Shown: positions 17,330 through 25,623 of the stretch, one piece after another | Position numbering within the stretch: the stretch's first letter is position 1 | How the letters are laid out: each line of letters begins with the position of its first letter | From: Symbiodinium natans | Taxonomy: Eukaryota > Sar > Dinophyceae > Suessiales > Symbiodiniaceae | DNA length: 42,500 nt | Reading direction: 5' to 3' | Assembly (NCBI GenBank): GCA_905221605.1 | Contig: CAJNDS010000546.1 | Span: 787,824 to 830,323 of the forward strand | The notes under the pieces: model-generated | Seen by the model: only the letters and a program-made list of their open reading frames with translations | Database searches by the model: none | What the model was told of the DNA's origin: nothing | Program-made: the position numbers and the translations under genes

Positions 17330-17735
17330 AGGGTTTTAGGGTTTAAGGTTCAGGGTTTTAGGGTTTAGGGGTTGGGGTTGTAGGGTGTTAGGGTATTAGG
17401 CTTGTAGGGTTCTAGGGTCTTAGGGTTTTAGGGTTGTAGGGTTCTAGGGTTTTAGAGTTTTAGGATTGTAGGGTTGAAGGGCTTTGGGGTTGTAGGGTTG
17501 TAGGGTTTTAGGGTTTTCGGGTTTTAGGGTTTTAGGGTTTTAGGGTTTTAGGGTTTTAGGGTTTTAGGGTTTTAGGGTTCTCGGGTTTTAGGGTTTTAGG
17601 GTTTTAGGGTTGTAGGGTTGTAGGGTTGTAGGGTTTTAGGGTTTTAGGGTTTTAGGGTTTTCGGGTTTTAGGGTTTTAGGGTTTTTGGGTTTTAGGGGTT
17701 TAGGGTTTTAGGATTTTAGGGTTTTAGCGTGTAGG
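17330..17735. repeat. TTTTAGGG 8-base array
   Basis: About 50 units of GGGTTTTA with variants (GGGTTGTA, GGGTTCTA, GGGTTTTC). It differs from the 7-base unit by one T and is homogeneous over 400 bases. It is opposite in polarity to the tract at 16785-17208, so the two could pair. Confidence 0.95.
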
Positions 17736-17757
17736 GTTTGTTTCTAAGGGGTTTCAG

Positions 17758-17833
17758 GATTGTCGGGTACCCTGATTGATCTTGCGTGTGAGAGATGTTG
17801 GGGCCCTCATGCAGCCCCAGCCGACAGACTCAG
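17758..17833 (+). CDS. probable exon with GC donor
   Basis: GGTTTCAG|GA then LSGTLIDLACERCWGPHAAP to GACTCAG|GCTTAA. Confidence 0.4.
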
Positions 17834-17944
17834 GCTTAATGGGGGTCCGTCAACCCTAAGCCCGAAAAGCTCCAAGACCCTCCGCCCCTACGTAAACCTT
17901 TAATCTGTCTAAACCCTAGAAGCCTAAACCTTAAGGTACCTAAG

Positions 17945-18015
17945 GTGCTTCCTGGAGACCATCTGCCAGCAGCAGCCTAGTAAGAGCAAGCTTTCTTCTT
18001 TGGACAGAGCTTCGT
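17945..18015 (+). CDS. exon-like island ending in poly-G
   Basis: CCTAAG|G then CFLETICQQQPSKSKLSSLD; the frame runs into about 26 G at 18016. Confidence 0.4.
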
Positions 18016-18078
18016 CGGGGGGGGGGGGGGGGGGGGGGGGGAGTTGCAAAAGCCTAAAACCCTAAACCCTAAACCCCT

Positions 18079-18139
18079 GAACAACTCGAAGGAGTCTCCG
18101 GAGAATTCGGAAGGTTTGGCAGCGGGCCTTCCTCTTCTA
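18079..18139 (+). CDS. exon candidate, GTGAGG donor, frame undecided
   Basis: CTCGAAG|G to CTTCTAG|GTGAGG. All three + frames are open across it (for example ESPENSEGLAAGLPLL), so the boundaries are better supported than the protein. Confidence 0.4.
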
Positions 18140-18312
18140 GGTGAGGGCTTCAGGGCTTGTACTCTGTGGTGCTTTACTGTAACTTCAGATCCTTAAAGGG
18201 TTTAGGGTTTAGAGTTTAGGGTTTAGGGTTTAGGGTTTATTGTGTCTCAGGTTTCCCTACTTGCTGTTCCCAATGATTCAGGCAGATTCCCTTAAAGCAC
18301 CTAGAGTTTCAG

Positions 18313-18364
18313 GCGATGCTCCCCCCCTTCATTGGAGGGAATTTGCATTCATTTTTCCGGGACG
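18313..18364 (+). CDS. exon candidate with GT donor
   Basis: GTTTCAG|GCG then AMLPPFIGGNLHSFFRD to GGACG|GTATTG. A second candidate, VSLLAVPNDS, lies at 18257-18287 with a GC donor. Confidence 0.4.
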
Positions 18365-18470
18365 GTATTGGGGTTTAGGGTTTGGAGTCAGGTAGAGCCA
18401 GGTAGAGTTAAGGGCTAGGGTTTGGAGGTTAGGCTTTAAGATCTGTGTCTTAGGGTTTCCTGAGTTTCAG

Positions 18471-18571
18471 ATCCTCGCAGTCATTGTGGGGGTCTACGAA
18501 GTCTCCAAGACTTGCTTCCGTACCTCAGGGCCCTTAACTCATGGTCCTTCTGACAGTCAGCCATACATAGC
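18471..18571 (+). CDS. exon-like island, partly hydrophobic
   Basis: GAGTTTCAG then ILAVIVGVYEVSKTCFRTSG, continuing to a TAG at about 18571. Confidence 0.35.
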
Positions 18572-18730
18572 GTAGAGATGTCCCGTTTGGGGGCTTTGTA
18601 GTGTCTAGTACTTGAACATCGGAACGCACCCCTGCTCCCTTAAACGTTTTGGATTTTTGGGTTCAGGGCCGAGGGGTTGAGGGTTTAGGGCTCGGGGCAT
18701 CACGCCGTTAAGGTTGAATATTGTCCACAG

Positions 18731-18828
18731 GCATGTTCGCTGCCTCGTGAATGTTGCATGGGGATTCGCCCTCGCGGGGACGGCAGGCCTATGGCAGAGG
18801 ACCATCTTGCTCGTTTGCTGACCCTATG
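18731..18828 (+). CDS. probable exon with GC donor option
   Basis: TTGTCCACAG|GCA TGT opens ACSLPRECCMGIRPRGDGRP and runs on through MAEDHLARLLTL to TGA at 18826-18828. The frame is also open upstream (HHAVKVEYCPQ). A GC donor lies at 18789. A minus frame covers the same place; plus is preferred by the splice motif. Confidence 0.4.
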
Positions 18829-18849
18829 ACCGCACGCTAAATCCTAACC

Positions 18850-19026
18850 CCTTACTGCAAACCTAGACCGCAAGCCCTATAAAATGTATTACCACAAGGC
18901 CCATCATGACAACCCCCCTGCTCCGTTCCCATGGAAGGATTCCTCAACCAGTGCTGTCGTAGGCAGACGCAAAAACGACCGAAGCGCTCATGGCGGTTTG
19001 TCCGGTTTCTCTGGTGGTTCTTGATG
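18850..19026 (+). CDS. open frame without ATG, possible exon
   Basis: The + frame is open for about 65 codons from 18829 to a TGA at 19024-19026, including YYHKAHHDNPPAPFPWK and RRKNDRSAHGGLSGFSGG. Possible acceptor: CCACAAG|G (18899). The minus strand also has a 62-codon frame here. Confidence 0.4.
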
Positions 19027-19097
19027 GCAACCTTAGTCACTCTGAGGCCAAAGGGGCCTCTTACCCAACACTCTAACCCGATGCCCTAAAGAAAGAG

Positions 19098-19123
19098 GCT
19101 AAAAGGATTTCGTGGGGGGCCAG
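19098..19123 (+). CDS. micro-exon candidate
   Basis: GAAAGAG|G to GGCCAG|GTGTTG, frame AKRISWGA. Twenty-six bases. Confidence 0.25.
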
Positions 19124-19139
19124 GTGTTGAACACTAAAG

Positions 19140-19227
19140 CTTGGGATTTTGCCCCTTATACTACCAGCCCTTGTTCGGCACTGTAATCCCTATCAAGGAG
19201 CTGAAAGTATAAGGGGGAACATCCCAA
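19140..19227. mobile_element. MITE-like family B, copy 5
   Basis: CTTGGGATTTTGCCCCTTAT to TATAAGGGGGAACATCCCAA. Full ends with a shortened centre. Confidence 0.75.
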
Positions 19228-19395
19228 CCCTATAGCTTCCCCCATATCACCCCTATGTATACCTTTTAACATCCTTATGTACCTGAGTAGCCCCTAAACC
19301 CTAAACCCTAAACCCTAAACCCTAAACCCTAAACCCTAAACCCTAAACCCTATAGCCCCTAACTCACCCCCCAAGTACCCTAAGCCCTAAACCAG

Positions 19396-19475
19396 GTGCT
19401 GATCCCTAGAGCACCTGAAAGCCCAGGAGGGATTGTTTGTAGGATTTCGGGTTTGGCGGCTTTAGGGGGCTCGGG
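19396..19475 (+). CDS. probable exon with GTGAGG donor
   Basis: AAACCAG|GTG CTG opens VLIPRAPESPGGIVCRISGL and on to CTCGG|GGTGAGG. The 3' half contains variant telomere-like bases. Confidence 0.4.
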
Positions 19476-19485
19476 GTGAGGACAG

Positions 19486-19592
19486 GGAAGCCCTAAACCC
19501 TAAACCCTAAACCCTAAACCCTAAACCCTAAACCCTAAACCCTAAACCCTAAACCCTAAACCCTAAACCCTAAACCCTAAACCCTAAACCCT
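19486..19592. repeat. CCCTAAA array
   Basis: About 15 perfect units. Another array of eight units lies at 19293-19352. Confidence 0.95.
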
Positions 19593-19608
19593 TCCGAGGC
19601 TCCCAAAG

Positions 19609-19662
19609 GGTGACCTAGCAAAAATTCGAAGGAGCTGTCGCCGAAGATCTCAGCTGGCTGAA
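19609..19662 (+). CDS. probable 18-codon exon, phase 0-0
   Basis: CCCAAAG|GGT GAC to GCTGAA|GTAACT, exactly 54 bases: GDLAKIRRSCRRRSQLAE, a basic helix-like segment. CCCTAAA array upstream. Confidence 0.5.
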
Positions 19663-19667
19663 GTAAC

Positions 19668-19725
19668 TAGGACCAAGAGTGGGCCACTTGTTCCCTTTTT
19701 GTAGGGCTTAGGTTCCCTTATCAGC
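19668..19725. repeat. family C fragment
   Basis: CACTTGTTCCCTTTTTGTAGGGCTTAGG resembles the left part of family C (compare 26170-26215). It is then cut by CCCTAAA units. Related fragments lie at 20265-20310 and 20360-20430. Confidence 0.45.
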
Positions 19726-19789
19726 CCCTAAACCCCAAACCCTAAACCCAAAAACCCAAAACAAGCCCTTTTGAACCCTTCATGGTTGT

Positions 19790-19900
19790 ATGCCTGGGTT
19801 ACTCTTGGGTCTAGAAAGTAGAAAGCTCCGCCTCGAAGTGTCGGGTTTAGGGCTTGACCGGTGCCATGGCATGGCCTCAGATTCGACGAAGAAGGACTGA
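19790..19900 (+). CDS. small ATG-to-stop frame
   Basis: MPGLLLGLESRKLRLEVSG then LGLDRCHGMASDSTKKD and TGA at 19898-19900. Part of it (GLGL) is made of telomere-like bases. KLRLEVSGLGL looks like a first beta strand of a C2 domain, but no other C2 part follows in frame. Confidence 0.3.
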   Translation: MPGLLLGLESRKLRLEVSGLGLDRCHGMASDSTKKD

Positions 19901-20587
19901 ACACTCTAAAACCCTGAACTCCTGAACTCCGAGGATCCCAAACAACACCCTTAAAGCCCTTTCAACTCCTCAACTCCCCCAGACCCTAAACCCGAAAGAA
20001 GAACCCTAAACTCCCTTAAGGGCAGAGAGTCAGGGTTCAGGGCACAGGGTTCAGAGTTTTGAACCTTAAACCCTGTAACCTAAACCCCAAATCCCAAACC
20101 CCGAACCCCGAACCCCCCAAAGCCCGACCCCAAACCCCAAACCCCAAACCCCAAACCCCAAGCCCCAAGCCCCAAGCCCAAACCCCAAACCCCAACCTTT
20201 TGACCCCAAGGCTCTTGTTCCCTCCTTTCCGCGCAAAAACTCGGGGCTCCCCGGTGCCCCTCTCTAAAGTATGGCTAGGACCCAGGGTAGGCTCTTATTC
20301 CCTTTGTTAGGGTCAAGGGTTTTGGGTTTAGGGTTTAGGGTTTACGTTTTAGGGTTTTGGGCTACCAGGACCCTGGGTAGCTTATTCCCTTTTAACCAAA
20401 AACGCGCACCCCGTGCATTGAGTGTATTGGTAGGTTACTCGTGCGTCTAGATGGACTATCCCCCCCAGGCTGTTTCTAACATATTCGAACCCCTCAACTC
20501 TCAACCCTAAACCCTCCTCGACCCTTCAAACCCGAATCCTTAAACCCTCCGTCTTTACTTAAGGTCTGTTGGAGCCTTTGCTCAAAC

Positions 20588-20690
20588 TTTTGGGAGGATC
20601 CAAAAAGTAGAACCCACAAATAGTACCCTTGGGGTCATTCTCAGGAACCCTTACGGCGATCTACTTCTTGGATCCTCCCAGGGGTCTGGG
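20588..20690. mobile_element. MITE-like family D, full copy
   Basis: TTTGGGAGGATCC on the left and GGATCCTCCCAGGGGTCTGGG on the right. The interior has a CCACAAATAGTACCC and GGTCATTC motif. It matches 23358-23519. Confidence 0.7.
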
Positions 20691-20691
20691 T

Positions 20692-20872
20692 AAGCCCTAA
20701 ACCCTAAACCCTCTAAACCCTAAACCCTACACCCTAAGCCCTAAACCCTAAACCCTAAACCCTAAACCCTAAACCCTAAACCCTAAACCCTAAACCCTAA
20801 ACCCTAAACCCTAAACCCTAAACCCTAAACCCTAAACCCTAAACCCTAAACCCTAACCCTAAACCCTAAACC
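20692..20872. repeat. CCCTAAA array before the C2 exon
   Basis: About 24 units end six bases before the first C2 exon. After the exon the polarity is TTTAGGG (20938-21066). Confidence 0.95.
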
Positions 20873-20878
20873 TACCAG

Positions 20879-20929
20879 GACCTCACCCTGCACATTGAAG
20901 TCCTGTCGGCTCGGGGGCTGCGAGACGCG
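20879..20929 (+). CDS. C2 domain exon 1 (first beta strands)
   Basis: CCTACCAG|GAC CTC to GACGCG|GTGCGC, exactly 51 bases: DLTLHIEVLSARGLRDA. This is the classic start of a C2 domain: an alternating hydrophobic strand followed by A-R-G-L-x-x-A, the lead-in to the first calcium-binding loop. C2 domains bind membranes, often with calcium. The next exon supplies the expected DW. Both splice junctions are phase 0, the donor is GT, and the codons are GC-rich. It is bounded by CCCTAAA upstream and TTTAGGG downstream. The upstream boundary of the whole protein is unknown. Confidence 0.8.
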
Positions 20930-20937
20930 GTGCGCTG

Positions 20938-21066
20938 GGGGTTTAGGGTTTAGGGTTCAGGGTTTAGGGTTTAGGGTTTAGGGTTTTAGGGGTTTAGGGT
21001 TTAGGGTTTTGGGTTTTGGGTTTAGGGTTTAGGGTTTAGGGTGTGCAGGGTTTAGGGTTTAGGGTT
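20938..21066. repeat. TTTAGGG array after C2 exon 1
   Basis: About 15 units with single variants (GGGTTTTGGGTTT and others), opposite in polarity to the array before the exon. Confidence 0.9.
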
Positions 21067-21354
21067 TACGGTTGGGGTTTCTGGTTTATGGTGTGCAGGG
21101 TTTACGGTTCGGGGTTTAGGGTTGAGGGTTGCGCAGGGGGTTTATTGTTTGAAACTAAGTGTTTAGCCCCCCCAAGTAAGACGGGCTCTGGGCTAAACCC
21201 TCTACGGGCGGGGGGGGGGGGGTAAGTACAGGCAGGACCGAAGAAGTTTAGAAAGAGTTTCCAACCCCGTAAGTGGCACGGGCCCTCTCTTCGGGGCTTA
21301 GAGGGAGGACGCCCAACTCGCTTTCCAGCGGGTGGGGGTTTAGGGTGTAGGGTT

Positions 21355-21465
21355 TCGGGTTGCACCGTCCTCCATGGAAAACCCTGGTTTTGGAGGGGGC
21401 GAGGGAGGGGAAAGGGAGGGTTCTTTCCCAGAGCCATCCAACACGCCGCCCAGGATCGGCGCATG
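21355..21465. repeat. dispersed repeat F, copy 1
   Basis: CGTCCTCCATGGAAAA and GGGAGGGTTCTTTCCC, then CCATCCAACACGCCGCC. It is homologous to 28375-28499. The 120-codon minus-strand frame at 21102-21464 crosses repeats and is not believed. Confidence 0.6.
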
Positions 21466-21566
21466 CACTCCCAATGAACCTTAAACGAACTCTAAATGAA
21501 CCCTAAACCCCAAACCCTAAACCCCAAACCCTAAACCCTAAACCCCACCTCTCAATCCTGGAAAAG

Positions 21567-21608
21567 GACTGGTTTCCGGGCTCCAAGGGATCTGATCCCT
21601 TCTGCGAG
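21567..21608 (+). CDS. C2 domain exon 2 (first calcium loop)
   Basis: GGAAAAG|GAC TGG to TGCGAG|GCCGGC, exactly 42 bases: DWFPGSKGSDPFCE. In C2 domains the motif D-x-x-G-x-S-D-P-Y/F forms the first calcium-binding loop, and the aspartates are the ligands. Both aspartates (positions 1 and 10) are present. The donor is GC, accepted in dinoflagellates. Phase 0 at both ends joins cleanly to exon 1 (after RDA) and exon 3. CCCTAAA upstream, TTTAGGG downstream. Confidence 0.8.
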
Positions 21609-21730
21609 GCCGGCCGATGAGTGCCTCTTAGGGTTTAGGGTTTAGGGTCCAGGGTTCAGGGCTCAGAGGTTAGGGTTTGGGGTTTTGGGCTTTGGGGTGT
21701 AGGGATGGGGCTTAAGGGGCCGAAGCCATG

Positions 21731-21837
21731 CTTGAAGGTTCTTGGGCACCTATAAAATACAAGTATGGTTGAGTACCCTATTCAAGGTTATCACCCAGAA
21801 CCTTAGCTGCTCTGCTAAGCACCCAAGAACCTCCAAG
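21731..21837. mobile_element. MITE-like family A, full copy
   Basis: GCTTGAAGGTTCTTGGGCAC to AGCACCCAAGAACCTCCAAG. It lies in the large intron between C2 exons 2 and 3. Confidence 0.7.
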
Positions 21838-21839
21838 AA

Positions 21840-22400
21840 AGGCATTCAGGAATGCTTTGGCCCAACCCTGAGCCACCATGTTCCCTAGACCCTAAAGTCC
21901 CTAAAGCCCAGTAGCCCTGTAAAGCCTTGCGCCCCTGGTCCCCCCCCCTCCCCCCCAAAGTCCTAGAATGCTTGAGTACTTGCCAGACACGTTTAACGTG
22001 ACCCTCCAAAACTACCTTGGTAGCCCAGTGGTACCCTTTCCCTTTTTTTATGTTCTGGTTCCCTTATAGAGTAACCAACCAAAAAAAGGGTGCCCTTAAT
22101 ATAATGTGGTTACTGGGCTACTAAGTCACCAAAACTACCCTGCTGAGTGAGAAGGGTTTAGGGATCCCATGAAGGCCTATGGACCTATGGGTACTTATCA
22201 CTGGGGTCGCGAGAGGGGTAACATTAGCTATAAGAGGCTCTTAGCTATAAGAGGTTGTAGCCTTACTTAGGGCGTCCAGAACTTTTAGCCTTGGGGGTGC
22301 TTACGTGTTTAGGGCCGGAGGGTGCGAGGTGAAGCCCCTTTGCCCTAAACCCTAAACCCTAAACCCTTTGTTTAGCCTCAAGGGGTCCCAGCTCTCATCC
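21840..22400. other. intron sequence of the C2 gene
   Basis: Unique to AT-rich sequence with a family C-like palindrome at about 22030-22100 (TACCCTTTCCC and AAAAAAAGGGTGCCC) and CCCTAAA units at 22343-22366. No exon can be supported. Confidence 0.5.
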
Positions 22401-22410
22401 CCAAAGGTTG

Positions 22411-22556
22411 TACTTGGAGGTTCGTGGTACCGAAGAACCCAACAGTTACTGTACCTGAACAACCCCCCATATGAGCGGTCTAACATGGTTATCATTTGGG
22501 GTTATAAATAGGTACAATCATGATTGGGTTAAATGTGTACCATAAACCTCCAAGTA
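22411..22556. mobile_element. MITE-like family A, full copy
   Basis: TACTTGGAGGTTCGTGGTAC to GTGTACCATAAACCTCCAAGTA, among the best-preserved ends. Confidence 0.8.
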
Positions 22557-22801
22557 ACCCCCATAGGTTCCCCGAGTTCACCTGCGTGCTACGCTGGCCC
22601 CTATACTTCCGAAACGGGATCTCGAAAAAGCTAAACCCTACCTTAAATTCCTACCCTAATCCCTAAACCCGAAAGCTACATTTTTCTGGGGTGCAAGGGT
22701 ACTGTTCTTTAACCACGTGCGCCGACGCTTCACAAGAGCGCATTGGTGTACCCTGTAGCAAGGTCATCGTACCCGGCATGGAAATTATTTGTATCTTTGC
22801 A

Positions 22802-22926
22802 TATATAAAAACCCAAGAGGATATAAAAAATTTGTTTTATTAAGGTTCTAAGGGGAGTATTATGTTTTATATAAAACCCAAGAGGATATTAACAAGATTA
22901 GTTTTATTAAGGTTCTTAGGGGAGTA
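22802..22926. repeat. 57-base tandem duplication before C2 exon 3
   Basis: About 22802-22860 and 22870-22926 are diverged copies sharing AAACCCAAGAGGATAT, GTTTTATTAAGGTTCT and AGGGGAGTAT. The second copy ends five bases before the exon 3 acceptor, so the duplicated unit probably includes the branch-point region and the upstream part of the acceptor. Confidence 0.7.
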
Positions 22927-22931
22927 TGGAG

Positions 22932-22979
22932 GTCACCGTGCCCGGCAAGAGCCTCTTCTTCAAGACGGAGGTCGTGGAG
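22932..22979 (+). CDS. C2 domain exon 3
   Basis: GTATGGAG|GTC ACC to GTGGAG|GACCGG, 48 bases: VTVPGKSLFFKTEVVE. It continues C2 exon 2 directly (SDPFCE then VTVPGK), as in C2 domains where a strand V-x-V-x-G-K is followed by F-K-T-x-V-V. It matches the following D-T-S-D-P-V-W-N. The donor must be GA if the join is phase 0, a class reported in dinoflagellates. The frame also runs to a stop further on, which I take as intron read-through. Confidence 0.75.
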
Positions 22980-23357
22980 GACCGGCGAACAGACTTCGAC
23001 AGTTTAGCAAAGTGAGTCCGGCGTGCATGTCGAACTGTCTGCCTGTGTAGAGAGGTTTAGGGTTTTGGGGTTAGGGTTTAGGGACGGTTAGTTTGAGTAT
23101 GAAGTGATACACCGGACGCAGCTGCGGTGCAACAGCATGCTTCCATTCCGGCACATCAGAACAATGGCTGCGACTCCATTACATGTGCTTTCCACTGCCA
23201 CGTCCAACATTTTGCTTGTGTGACCTCGGATCATTCACTGACTTACCTGAGTGGAGAACCTTTAACCAAATTGGGGATTGTAGCCCCCATTTAAGATAAA
23301 AAGGTCAACCTTAACCCACTCCAGGGAGTTGTGGCCGTTCAACTACGTCACGACACC

Positions 23358-23519
23358 TCCCCAGGCCCCTGGGAGGATCCAAAAGTATAAGCCCACAAAG
23401 TGCGCCCTATACTACTACTCGGTCATTCTTTGGAATCCTTGAAGGGACCTACTTGGTGTAGGGTTTAGGGTTTAGGGTTTAGGGATCAGGGTTTTTTCGA
23501 TCCTCCCAGGGGTCTGGGA
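23358..23519. mobile_element. MITE-like family D carrying a telomere-like insert
   Basis: CCAGGCCCCTGGGAGGATCC on the left, CGATCCTCCCAGGGGTCTGGG on the right. Four TTTAGGG units (about 23459-23484) sit in the middle, absent from the copy at 20588-20690. Confidence 0.75.
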
Positions 23520-23833
23520 CCTTGATCTTGAGCCACACCCTTTGGTGTTTGAATTGGCTTCAGGCTTCATAAAGCCCTAAGCCCATAGACTCCATGAACC
23601 CTGTTGTCCTACTAGCATCACACACTGCCCGACACAAGGGAGCATCTAGAAAGTCTAGAAAGCAAGAACCCCCCCCCCCCCCCCACCCCACCCCTCCACG
23701 CCTCGCGACTTCGTGCCTCAAATTCCCTAAGCCCCAAATTTAGGGTTTTCCGAATTTGGGGTACCTCATGGGGGTCTATATCTATATTGGGGGGCCCCTT
23801 ATTTTCGCAAACTCCCAACTTCCTGCACCCTAG

Positions 23834-23959
23834 GACACTTCGGATCCTGTCTGGAATGCTTCGACCGACTTCACGGTCGCACCTGCAGACGTCCTTCATT
23901 TCGCAATCTTCGACGAGGACAAAAGGAAGACGCTTGCCTCAGAGCTGAGTCTGATGCAG
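23834..23959 (+). CDS. C2 domain exon 4 (second calcium loop)
   Basis: CACCCTAG|GAC ACT opens DTSDPVWNASTDFTVAPAD, then VLHFAIFDEDKRKTLASEL. This is the hallmark second half of C2: D-P-V-W-N, a strand, then L-x-F-x-I-F-D-E-D, whose aspartates bind calcium, followed by a conserved S-E-L-like segment. The acceptor is phase 0 after VVE of exon 3. The 3' end is uncertain: a GA donor after FDE, a GT at 23949, or the TTTAGGG start near 23960. The acidic ligands are all present, so calcium binding is plausible. Confidence 0.85.
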
Positions 23960-23961
23960 AG

Positions 23962-24076
23962 TTTGGGGTTTAGGGTTTAGGGTTTTAGGGTTTAGGGTTT
24001 AGGGTTTAGGGGTTTAGGGGTTTAGGGTTTTAGGGTTTTAGGGCTTAGGGTTTAGGGTTTAGGGTATAGGGTTAAG
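23962..24076. repeat. TTTAGGG array, mixed with TTTTAGGG
   Basis: About 14 units follow C2 exon 4 directly. Confidence 0.9.
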
Positions 24077-24102
24077 GGCTTCCTGAAATCTACAACCCCT
24101 GA

Positions 24103-24205
24103 CACATGCAAAGCCGGCTCAATTCCTCTGTGCAACTGAGCCCACGCGCCGAGAACCTAGGAGCGGGAACCTTCATCCACCTTCCCTGCAAGTTTTCTCA
24201 TTCTA
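24103..24205 (+). CDS. exon-like island in the expected place for the C2 tail
   Basis: One frame reads SRLNSSVQLSPRAENLGAG and continues FIHLPCK; another reads KAGSIPLCN, which would fit the L-G-K-A-x-x-P-L stretch of a C2 domain but stops at once. Undecided. Confidence 0.3.
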
Positions 24206-24591
24206 GGGTTCAGGTTTCCTAAACCCTACACCTCCTGAACCGCCTAAACCCAAACCCTAAGCCCGAAACCCGAAACCCTTCTTCTTAATCCAGTTGAACT
24301 GATGTTTGGGGGCTTAGGGTGGAGTGTCAACACTTAAACCCATTGAACCGTATCGGAGTTTAGGGTTTAGGGTCTGGACTGCAGATTTTTCATTATTTGC
24401 GTACTTGGTTCACCAGAAGTTCCAATAGCCAGAAGACTTTGGGGTTTAGGTTTAGGGTTTAGGGTTTAGGGTATAGGTTACAGGGTTTAGGGTTTAGGGT
24501 GTGGGCCTTCGGGTTGCCCAGGAAGTCAGACCGACTTGGCTATGTTACACTGGCAGTGGCCGAGGCGGCCTGGACCCCCCCCCCCACCCGG

Positions 24592-24677
24592 GTTTAGGGT
24601 TTAGGGTTTAGGGTTTAGGGTTTAGGGTTTAGGGTTTAGGGTTTAGGGTTTAGGGTTTAGGGTTTAGGGTTTAGGGT
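24592..24677. repeat. TTTAGGG array
   Basis: About 12 perfect units after a C run. An earlier tract lies at 24444-24500 and a weak island at 24500-24590. Confidence 0.95.
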
Positions 24678-24687
24678 TCCCCCGCCA

Positions 24688-24746
24688 GCAGAATCAAGCC
24701 ACCCGCACAGTGGTCTACAAAGAGTCCTTCCCTGTCCTTTTAATCC
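24688..24746 (+). CDS. exon-like island
   Basis: CGCCAGCAG then NQATRTVVYKESFPVLLILN. The TRTVVYKESF stretch could be a C2-like strand, but no loop motif is seen. Confidence 0.3.
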
Positions 24747-24846
24747 TCAATTGCCGAAAGCCCTAAAGCTCTAAAGCCCCAAAGCCTAAAGTCTAAACCT
24801 TATACCCTAAACTCTATAAACCCCAAGCCAAAGCCCACATCTGAAG

Positions 24847-24885
24847 GCGGTCAACGGCTTTGATGGTGAGCTCAAGCTTTTGGAG
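24847..24885 (+). CDS. probable last C2 exon
   Basis: ATCTGAAG|GCG GTC to TTGGAG|GCTGCT, exactly 39 bases, phase 0-0: AVNGFDGELKLLE. The last beta strand of many C2 domains reads G-F-x-G-E-L-x-L, so this fits the end of the domain begun at 20879. An internal GTGAGC after GGCTTTGATG is an alternative donor. CCCTAAA upstream, TTTAGGG downstream. Confidence 0.65.
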
Positions 24886-24974
24886 GCTGCTTGCTAGGGT
24901 GCTTTTTGTTTTGGGTTTGGGGTTTAGGATGGGCTTGGGATTTTACTAGAAGTTCTGAGAGAAGTTTTCGGTTT

Positions 24975-25037
24975 TAGGTCCAGGGTTTAAGGTTTAGGGT
25001 TTAGGGTTTAGGGTTTAGGGTTTAGGGTTTAGGGTTT
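24975..25037. repeat. TTTAGGG array
   Basis: About eight units between the C2 tail and the next island. Confidence 0.9.
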
Positions 25038-25064
25038 GAGTTTCTTGGGTTTGGGAGGGGGCAG

Positions 25065-25128
25065 GAGAGAGCTGGAGCTTCTTAGGATACTGCGGGACCT
25101 GGTTGACCAGCTCCGGACACCCACTGTG
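25065..25128 (+). CDS. probable exon, leucine-rich helix, GT donor
   Basis: GGGGCAG|G to ACTGTG|GTAAAG, frame RELELLRILRDLVDQLRTPT. A regular L/R/D pattern suggests an amphipathic helix or coiled coil after the C2 domain. Confidence 0.55.
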
Positions 25129-25244
25129 GTAAAGGGTTTAGGGTTCAGGGTTGAGGGGTTTAGGGTTTAAGGGTCTAGGGTTTAGGGTTTAGGGTTTAGG
25201 GTTTAGGGTCCCTAAACCTCCAAGGGTCGGGTTAAGCTTGACAG

Positions 25245-25302
25245 ATGATAGACGCGAAGGTTGCGAGGCTCTCGCTGCGATGAGGCGGCCCTTTCAAGAA
25301 TA
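25245..25302 (+). CDS. exon-like island
   Basis: After TTAAG the frame reads LTDDRREGCEALAAMRRPFQ. A GC donor (GATGAG|GCGG) would end it near 25286. Confidence 0.4.
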
Positions 25303-25336
25303 GGATCCTAGCACTTTTCGTGCGTTAGGGTCTACG

Positions 25337-25463
25337 TACTCGCAGGTTCATGGCACTTACTAACCCAATTGAAACCTAATTCGGGCACTTAAGGGGCTTG
25401 CCACCCGGGGGTTCTAAGTCCAGTTAGAGCTGGGTTGCTACGTACCATGAACTGAAGCTCCAG
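25337..25463. mobile_element. MITE-like family A, full copy
   Basis: TACTCGCAGGTTCATGGCAC to GTACCATGAACTGAAGCTCC. It ends 25 bases before the next exon. Confidence 0.75.
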
Positions 25464-25487
25464 GTAAGGGTTCTCAACGCCCCCCAG

Positions 25488-25526
25488 GCCAGCAGCACCA
25501 AGTGGGGCGGCGACAAGAACGTGCAG
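25488..25526 (+). CDS. probable exon, phase 0-0, GC donor
   Basis: CGCCCCCCAG|GCC AGC to GTGCAG|GCGGCG, exactly 39 bases: ASSTKWGGDKNVQ, with GC-rich codons and a good pyrimidine tract. The frame stays open to 25573 if the donor is not used. Confidence 0.6.
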
Positions 25527-25623
25527 GCGGCGACTCAGAGCTTCTTACGGCTCACTGAGAGTCGACTTGCAAGTTTTTGGGGCTTAGGGTTTCGGGTGTA
25601 GGGTTTAGGGTTTAGGGTTGAGG

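Noticed and set aside
20059-20310. 83-codon plus frame
   Set aside because: The first half is CCCCAAA repeat translated as Pro-Lys-Pro, and the rest is a family C-like fragment.
21102-21464. 120-codon minus-strand frame
   Set aside because: It runs through telomere-like repeats and dispersed repeat F (the HPKP and NPEP peptides come from the repeats) and has no recognisable domain.
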